Below are positions 6,918-6,930 of a DNA stretch of 6,930 nucleotides, piece by piece. Position numbers and translations under genes: made by a program. The number at the start of each line of letters is the position of its first letter. The stretch's first letter is position 1. A model generated the notes under the pieces. That model did not search any database and had not been told where the DNA came from. It saw only the letters and a program-made list of their open reading frames with translations. This DNA is from an uncultured Leucothrix sp. (GTDB lineage: Bacteria > Pseudomonadota > Gammaproteobacteria > Thiotrichales > Thiotrichaceae), in NCBI GenBank assembly GCA_938004025.1, contig CALKXC010000171.1, forward strand, positions 1 through 6,930. The letters run 5' to 3'.

Positions 6918-6930
6918 ATAAAAAATAAGT

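Overview
The window looks like ordinary chromosomal DNA from a gammaproteobacterium. The gene order tig-clpP-clpX-lon-hupB is a well-known housekeeping block of that class. Active-site and signature residues fall at, or within a few positions of, the Escherichia coli numbers (trigger factor loop 43-50, ClpX R307 and R370, Lon K362 and E424). The moderate-to-low GC and protein flavour suggest a marine lineage such as an Oceanospirillales relative; this is an impression, not a classification. There are no mobile elements, CRISPR arrays, integrases or foreign-looking genes.

Layout, all on the + strand: tRNA-Leu(UAG) at 42-126; a short leader with a perfect hairpin; trigger factor (214-1518); clpP only 25 bp later (1544-2152), then a strong intrinsic terminator; a 240 bp gap with a heat-shock (sigma32) type promoter and an inverted repeat; clpX (2393-3679) with its own terminator; a short gap with a second sigma32-like promoter overlapping an inverted repeat; lon (3811-6225); a 237 bp gap with a stem-loop, a strong sigma70 promoter and a structured leader; hupB (6463-6735); then tRNA-Val(UAC) 16 bp after hupB, and tRNA-Asp(GUC) 13 bp after that. 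No gene-free stretch exceeds 300 bp.

The proteins form a protein quality-control set. Trigger factor meets nascent chains at the ribosome exit. ClpX unfolds tagged substrates and feeds them to the ClpP serine protease. Lon degrades misfolded and regulatory proteins. HU is the abundant nucleoid protein. Expression appears split into at least four units: (tRNA-Leu?)-tig-clpP, clpX, lon, and hupB-tRNA-Val-tRNA-Asp.

I found no undescribed system. What is worth a second look is regulatory: two sigma32-like promoters with the same 14-nt spacer before clpX and lon, perfect inverted repeats in three leaders, and a probable mRNA-tRNA co-transcript driven by the hupB promoter.
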